DNA of 37,575 nucleotides from Candidatus Hopanoidivorans cymbastelae. Its GTDB lineage: Bacteria; Actinomycetota; Acidimicrobiia; Acidimicrobiales; Hopanoidiivorantaceae. Positions within the stretch are counted from its first letter, which is position 1. Each line of letters opens with the position of its first letter. The notes under the pieces were generated by a model. That model did not search any database and was not told the origin of the DNA. It saw only the letters and a list, made by a program, of their open reading frames with translations. The translations under genes were made by a program, and so were the position numbers. Below are positions 33,339-37,575 of this stretch, piece by piece. The stretch spans positions 1 through 37,575 of the forward strand of contig JAPYNY010000030.1 of assembly GCA_028283145.1 (NCBI GenBank), given 5' to 3'.

Positions 33339-34979
33339 TCACCGCTTCCTTAGCCATCTCGCCTTGATGAACAAGGTTCCGAAAATTATCAGCACAGGGT
33401 AGATGAACAAACGCCCGGTCAGCATTAACACCGCCAGCAAACCCCGCTCAGGGCGCGACAACGTGCTAGCTTGCGACAGCGGGCCTAAATCTCCCAGAGC
33501 TGGCCCCATGGTGGCCAAAGAGCTGATCGAGCCTGAAAGCGAGGTAACCACGTCGTTGCCGAAGCAGGCCAAGCCAAAAGCACCCACGGCTGCAGTTGCC
33601 AAGTAGATCATCTGGAAGGCCTGCATTCTGGACAAAGGCCCCTCTCCCAGAAAGTCGTGTCGCCGAGTTGCGGCCTTAGCGCTGGGGCGGGCATAGTTCA
33701 AAATCTCCCGTGAGAGATAGTGGGCAGCTTCTGTGGCCCGCAAAATCTGGAAGCCGCCGCTGGTAGATCCCACCATAGCCCCGGTGGCAATCAGCAACAG
33801 CAGCAACATCTGGAGACCGGTGTTCCAGACACCCCAGTCCACCACTCTGAATCCCGTTGTGCTGACAGCCGAAGTCACCGCAAACAACACCTCACGCAAG
33901 CGAGTTCCAAAATCTGCCACATCAGACCAAATCAGACAGGCCGCAGCGGCCACAGCCACAACACCCAGATAAACCCTGAACTCCACAGATTGCCATAACG
34001 ACCCCACCGAGCCACGCAACGCTTTGAACAGCAGTGCGCCGTTGATGCCTGCCAAGAACATAGCGACTATGGCCACCCATTCAATGCTTTGGCTGTTGAA
34101 GTGAGCCAGGGAGTTGCCGTGATTGGCGAAGCCTCCTGTGGAGACAGTGGTGAAGGAATAGGTCAGCGCATCAAATGCGCCCATGTCGGCCGCCCAATAG
34201 GCCACGGCCACAGCTAGGGTCAACAGCACATACAACCAGAAGAAACTGAAGAACTCGCTTGTGCGCCTCCAAAAGTTGGCAAAGAAAACTTCGTCGGTGC
34301 TGGCGTCATCTTCAGCCTTGGAATACAACAGAGGAATTAGCAAAAGCGACAGGGACAGCGCACCCGCGCCTCCCAGCCACTGAGTCCCAGCACGCCAAAA
34401 CAAGACCGTAGAACTCAACTGCGAAGGGTCTGGAAAGACGCTGAAACTAGTGGTGCTGAACCCGGCTACAGATTCAAACAGGGCATCATCAAAATTGTCA
34501 AAGGCTCCAGTCAGGCGATAGAACAGCACTGAAAACCCGATAATGGCCAGCCACGACATGCCAGCCGCCACAAACACATCCCGCCGCGAAGCTACGGTTG
34601 GCAACTTGTGGAGCAACGTGCCGACCAACCCCGCCGCGCACATTCCCCCACCTATGGCCAAGGCTAGATAGGCAGCTTTTTTTTCATCGGTGGAACCAAC
34701 TACGCCGCTAGCTGTCATCATCAAACCAGCTAACAAAATGCACCTGGCAAGCAACGCTCTGTAAAGCTCTTCGCGGCGCAGGAAGTAGGCCTCAAATAGG
34801 GTGGTTTTTTTGCCCAGCAGGCTTTTGCCCCCGCCCTGCAGTCCTCCGCCCCCACTTGACAAGCCCGCGACCTCCCTTGGCAAGCCTCCACCACCGACTG
34901 GGAAACCCCCACCTTCGCCCTCACCTGGCGAACTCCTCCCCTTGCGCCGGGTTGTCAGCCCCCTAAATCGGGTACCCAT
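33339..34979 (-). CDS. TrkH family transporter with Ser in the first filter position
   Basis: A 546-residue TrkH paralogue. Pore loops: FSTTSFSVF (Ser178 in place of the filter Gly), VSTGGFANHG, STTGFRVVDW and GSTSGGFQIL. The flanking sequence DDALFESV(A/S)GFS aligns exactly with the neighbouring TrkH, so the Gly-to-Ser change is clear. The conserved Lys after the last loop is Gln. In plant HKT transporters Ser here goes with Na+ transport and Gly with K+, so changed selectivity is possible. The first 55 residues are a Gly-rich seven-residue repeat with no membrane segment; the true start could be later, since ATG 34979 has no ribosome site. Confidence 0.9.
   Translation of the reverse strand: MGTRFRGLTTRRKGRSSPGEGEGGGFPVGGGGLPREVAGLSSGGGGLQGGGKSLLGKKTTLFEAYFLRREELYRALLARCILLAGLMMTASGVVGSTDEKKAAYLALAIGGGMCAAGLVGTLLHKLPTVASRRDVFVAAGMSWLAIIGFSVLFYRLTGAFDNFDDALFESVAGFSTTSFSVFPDPSQLSSTVLFWRAGTQWLGGAGALSLSLLLIPLLYSKAEDDASTDEVFFANFWRRTSEFFSFFWLYVLLTLAVAVAYWAADMGAFDALTYSFTTVSTGGFANHGNSLAHFNSQSIEWVAIVAMFLAGINGALLFKALRGSVGSLWQSVEFRVYLGVVAVAAAACLIWSDVADFGTRLREVLFAVTSAVSTTGFRVVDWGVWNTGLQMLLLLLIATGAMVGSTSGGFQILRATEAAHYLSREILNYARPSAKAATRRHDFLGEGPLSRMQAFQMIYLATAAVGAFGLACFGNDVVTSLSGSISSLATMGPALGDLGPLSQASTLSRPERGLLAVLMLTGRLFIYPVLIIFGTLFIKARWLRKR
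34813..34917. repeat. 21-bp tandem repeat (about x5) at the 5' end of the second trkH gene
   Basis: Five diverged units of 21 bp (34813, 34834, 34855, 34876, 34897 starts). The protein shows the seven-residue pattern GEGGGFP, VGGGGLP, REVAGLS, SGGGGLQ, GGGKSLL. Confidence 0.75.
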
Positions 34980-35005
34980 TTATGTGTTCGAAGCAAACAG
35001 TCTGC

Positions 35006-35027
35006 TGGCTTGGCTAGGTCTTGGCTA
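35006..35027. repeat. 11-bp tandem repeat (x2) beginning at the trkA stop
   Basis: On the minus strand TAGCCAAGACC (35027-35017) is followed by TAGCCAAGCCA (35016-35006), 9 of 11 matching; the first TAG is the trkA stop codon. Confidence 0.7.
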
Positions 35028-36464
35028 GGCGCAAAAATACTTGCCGACCTCGTCAATGTCATCGTGTTTGGCAAAGACGATCAGGTGGTCGTCCACTCTG
35101 AATACCGTCTCGCCGCGAGCTATGAAAGCCGTTGGCTTGCCATTTGTTTGACGAATGACCGCGCCGATGAGGTATTTTTTGTTGAAACCCACCTCGGCTA
35201 TGGACTTGTCAACCACCTTGCTGTTGGGATCAACAGTGAATTCCAGCACCTCTATGTTCATAGTCAGAAATGTTGCAATCTGTTGCACCCCGCTGGCCGA
35301 AGGGCCAAAAGCCAAAGGCGGGCTGCCTGCGCCATTTTCCTGAGAGTCGGGAGACAGCACAAAACGCAAAACTTCATTGGCACAGCTAGTGCGCGGAGAA
35401 AAGGCCACGTCTATGTCTAGCTGCTCGGTCAGAGGTTTCAGCGCCAAGCGATGCAACAAGGTGATGGCCTCCCTGACCCCTTTTGTCTTGGCATACAAAC
35501 ACGACAAAATGTTGGTCTCATCATCTCCAGTCAGGGCCAGCACAGCATCATAGCGGTCAACGGAGATGGACTCCAAGAAATCAGCATCGGTGGCATCGCC
35601 GTGGTAGATTTGCACATCTTTGGGCAGAATCTGAAGCAACTCGTTAATTCTGTCCTCGTCTTTTTCCACCAGCCGCACTCGAATGTTTTTTTTCACCAAT
35701 CGGCGGGCCAAAGATTCGCCTGTACGACCGCCTCCGACCACCAGAATCCGCCGGTAGCGAACATCTTCCAGACCTAGGTCGCTCATAAACTCAGGCGCTC
35801 TGTCGGCCAAGCAGATAACCCTGACGATGTCGCCTGCCTCGATGACCGTATCATTGCGCGGGATGATCGTTTCGTCTCCACGGGAGATGCCTCCGATAAT
35901 GTAAGGCCAACTGGGTTCGTATTTCTTGCCTATCTGCGACAGTTTGGAGCCAACGAAAGACGAATCTGGACGCACCTGAGCGCCCAGCATGAGCACTGTC
36001 CCGTCTCCCATGCTGGCATGTTCAGCCACACCAGGATAGCCAAAGGCAAGCAACTCTTCGATGGCTTGCGCTACCGCGTGGTCTGGGTCAACCACTAAGT
36101 CGGCCCCTACCTCTTGAACTAGCTGCCTGGCTCTGGCGCTGCGCTGGGGGTCAAGCTGCGATGCTTCCAGACGAATGACCCTTTTCTGCTTTTCAATACC
36201 CGCCAGCTTGGCAATCAAACAGGCCGTCAGATTGACGGCGTCAGACTGCGTGACTGCCACCAGCAAAGAAGCCTTGGATAATCCTGCCTTGTATAGGGTT
36301 TCCGGGTGAGCGCCGTTGCCTTCCACCACCAAGACGTTGTGTTGGTCGCTGAGCCGCCGGCAGCGGGCCTTGTCTTTTTCAACAATGACTACGTCATGGT
36401 CGTCACAGAGCAGGCTAGCAATGTGCGTGCCAACTTCTCCGGCTCCGACAATTATGATTCTCAT
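35025..36464 (-). CDS. trkA: Trk system potassium uptake regulator TrkA
   Basis: A 479-residue cytoplasmic gating subunit with two RCK units. The first Rossmann motif is VGAGEVG (6-12), with VVEGNGAHPETL; the second is VVGGGRTGESLARRL (about 233-247), with YHGDATDADFLES. Each is followed by a TrkA-C domain (VLMLGAQVRPDSSFVGSKLS; EVLEFTVDPNSKVVDKSIAE). NAD(H) or ATP binding to the Rossmann domains controls TrkH. AGGGAG, overlapping the stop of the upstream cyclo-ligase gene, lies 11 nt before ATG. It precedes two trkH genes and could serve both. Confidence 0.95.
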   Translation of the reverse strand: MRIIIVGAGEVGTHIASLLCDDHDVVIVEKDKARCRRLSDQHNVLVVEGNGAHPETLYKAGLSKASLLVAVTQSDAVNLTACLIAKLAGIEKQKRVIRLEASQLDPQRSARARQLVQEVGADLVVDPDHAVAQAIEELLAFGYPGVAEHASMGDGTVLMLGAQVRPDSSFVGSKLSQIGKKYEPSWPYIIGGISRGDETIIPRNDTVIEAGDIVRVICLADRAPEFMSDLGLEDVRYRRILVVGGGRTGESLARRLVKKNIRVRLVEKDEDRINELLQILPKDVQIYHGDATDADFLESISVDRYDAVLALTGDDETNILSCLYAKTKGVREAITLLHRLALKPLTEQLDIDVAFSPRTSCANEVLRFVLSPDSQENGAGSPPLAFGPSASGVQQIATFLTMNIEVLEFTVDPNSKVVDKSIAEVGFNKKYLIGAVIRQTNGKPTAFIARGETVFRVDDHLIVFAKHDDIDEVGKYFCA

Positions 36465-36479
36465 GAACTGTTTGGCTCC

Positions 36480-37163
36480 CTATTTTGCTAGTTCGTGCTG
36501 CTTGGGCTGCCTGCTGTGGCAGTCATGGTGCCAGACCAAACCGGTTGGCGAAGCTAAGCCATCCATCAAGATGTCAGAAGCGGTGGTGGGGACATTAGGG
36601 ATGATCTGGAAGTCGTGGCAAATGCCTATGGCTTTAGTTTTAGCAGGTCTGGGTGTATTCGTCAAAAAACTTAGAGCTTTGTCGTAATAGCCTTTGCCTC
36701 TTCCAAGGCGCTCTCCCGCTCTGCTGAAAGCCACCCCTGGGGTCAGTACTAAGTCGCACTCTTCAAAGGCGATTCTGTCGCCTCCGACTGGTTCAGGTAT
36801 TTTGAATGGCCCCTGCTGAAAGTTGGCATTCGCCTCCCATGTTTGCAGGAACATGCCGTGGTTGCGGCGGCCTTGATTGGCTAGTTGGCTGTCTAGCCGC
36901 GGCTCCAGAACGGGAAAAGCTATAACTTTGCCTTCCGACTGCGCCCACCTGGAGAAAACTTCCAGACTGATCTCCCCGCCTACAGCCGCATACACAGCTA
37001 TGGCTGAAATGCTTTGGCGGCCTTGGGAGCGGACGTATTGAATCAAATGCTCTGAGGTGGCTGAAGATGCTCGCTGCAACTCTTCAGCAGAGATATTGCC
37101 ACGCAACTGGCGCATACGGCTTCGAATTTGAGACTTTGCCTCACACTGACTTGTCTCTATCAC
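36480..37163 (-). CDS. 5-formyltetrahydrofolate cyclo-ligase
   Basis: A 227-residue enzyme that converts 5-formyl-THF to 5,10-methenyl-THF with ATP. It shows KSQIRSRMRQLRGNIS at the N-terminus, IAVYAAVGGEISLEVF, DLVLTPGVAFSRAGERLGRGKGYYDKALSFL (the family signature) and ICHDFQIIPNVPTTASDILMDGL near the C-terminus. The start is GTG at 37163 with AAGG close upstream. A TTGACA and a TAAAAT are visible upstream but are only 11 bp apart, so no promoter is called. Its stop is 15 nt before trkA. Confidence 0.93.
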   Translation of the reverse strand: MIETSQCEAKSQIRSRMRQLRGNISAEELQRASSATSEHLIQYVRSQGRQSISAIAVYAAVGGEISLEVFSRWAQSEGKVIAFPVLEPRLDSQLANQGRRNHGMFLQTWEANANFQQGPFKIPEPVGGDRIAFEECDLVLTPGVAFSRAGERLGRGKGYYDKALSFLTNTPRPAKTKAIGICHDFQIIPNVPTTASDILMDGLASPTGLVWHHDCHSRQPKQHELAK

Positions 37164-37343
37164 TCACCTTTATTTTAGAGGATGCTGCTGTCAATTGCAC
37201 TTAGCTTGGAACTTCGCTGCGGCTAGTTCAGCGTCTCCTGTCTTGAGCGTAGAGCTGGCATGATCAAGTGTCTAGGATGTTTATTGTTGTGGCGGGTTTA
37301 GGGGTTGAGCATATTTTGAGGTTGAATGTCTTGTGTTTTGTCT

Positions 37344-37574
37344 TCATCCAAAGTGTGGCGGTTGAGCTCGGTAGATGGTGATGGCGAATTCGTGGATGGC
37401 TTCGGCTAGTTGGCGGAGTTTGTTGAGTGTCTCCTCGGTTATTTGGCGGGTGTTTTCTGCTAGGGGGGTGTATAGTGCTTGGGCGTCGCGTTTGAGCGCG
37501 TCGCGGAAATCTGTCGACTCTAAATCGCATTGTGAGAAACTGCGTACTTCAGCACATTTGGGTTCATAGGCTAT
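37344..37574 (-). CDS. Unrecognised protein, C-terminal 76 residues (cut by window edge)
   Basis: An open minus-strand frame runs in from the right edge and stops with TGA at 37344. The visible part contains a long charged helix (TRQITEETLNKLRQLAEAI), two Cys near the edge, and a short tail ending QPPHFG. I recognise no family. It competes with two other frames in the same DNA (one per strand); this one is preferred because its residue mix and helix are protein-like, whereas the others are Arg/Pro/His-rich or Ser/Trp-rich. The gap 37164-37343 holds no gene that I can support. Confidence 0.55.
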   Translation of the reverse strand: MAYEPKCAEVRSFSQCDLESTDFRDALKRDAQALYTPLAENTRQITEETLNKLRQLAEAIHEFAITIYRAQPPHFG

Positions 37575-37575
37575 G

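Noticed and set aside
37264..37569. Two other open frames at the right end (one on each strand)
   Set aside because: Composition is Arg/Pro/His-rich or Ser/Trp-rich without motifs; the frame ending at 37344 is more protein-like.
1..37575. CRISPR array
   Set aside because: The repeats seen are contiguous short tandem arrays without unique spacers, and no cas genes are present.

Overview
The window looks like a chromosomal segment of an actinomycete-type bacterium (Actinomycetota, possibly Acidimicrobiia-like; the class is inference). Supporting signs are a DUF3151 protein, which is largely actinobacterial, the L21/L27 sequences, several GTG/TTG starts, a possible leaderless gene, and a moderately GC-rich, densely packed layout. 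Almost everything is housekeeping or metabolic, and most genes lie on the minus strand.

Layout, left to right: the 3' end of a cysteine desulfurase gene (+) converges on an HU gene. Next comes a long minus-strand run: DUF3179 exported protein, flavin disulfide reductase-like protein, trpA, trpB, trpF, trpC, a CPA2-type antiporter with universal-stress domains, xth, acyl-CoA synthetase, a cNMP-binding-domain protein, an enoyl-CoA hydratase-family protein and ogt. A phosphotransferase gene (+) is divergent from ogt. A second minus-strand series, in order of transcription, is SirB1-like protein, pyk, SIR2, HerA, DUF3151, MobA-like protein, a 55-residue Cys protein, rplU and rpmA. Three plus-strand genes follow (O-methyltransferase, glycerophosphodiesterase, alpha/beta hydrolase). 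The right third is minus strand again: 5-formyl-THF cyclo-ligase, trkA, two different trkH genes, gltB and gltD. The right edge cuts an unrecognised gene.

The most interesting region is 17508-20624. An AT-rich two-gene SIR2-HerA cassette, matching a known anti-phage system type (SIR2-HerA, also called Nezha), sits between pyk and the DUF3151 gene. It is bracketed by 53-bp imperfect direct repeats. Each repeat contains the last codons of pyk joined to the first codons of the DUF3151 gene. I infer that pyk and DUF3151 were once adjacent and that the cassette entered at their junction, duplicating it. Deleting one period (3064 bp) would restore the ancestral junction. No integrase or transposase gene is inside.

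Other patterns: (i) 21-bp tandem arrays encoding seven-residue repeats occur in frame in four unrelated genes; (ii) short tandem duplications begin exactly at the TAG stop codon of four genes; (iii) one of the two tandem TrkH proteins has Ser instead of Gly at the first selectivity-filter position; (iv) several enzymes have changed signature residues (pyruvate kinase K+ site, enoyl-CoA hydratase glutamates, flavoreductase HPT motif). No tRNA, rRNA or CRISPR array was seen, and no stretch over 300 bp lacks a gene.
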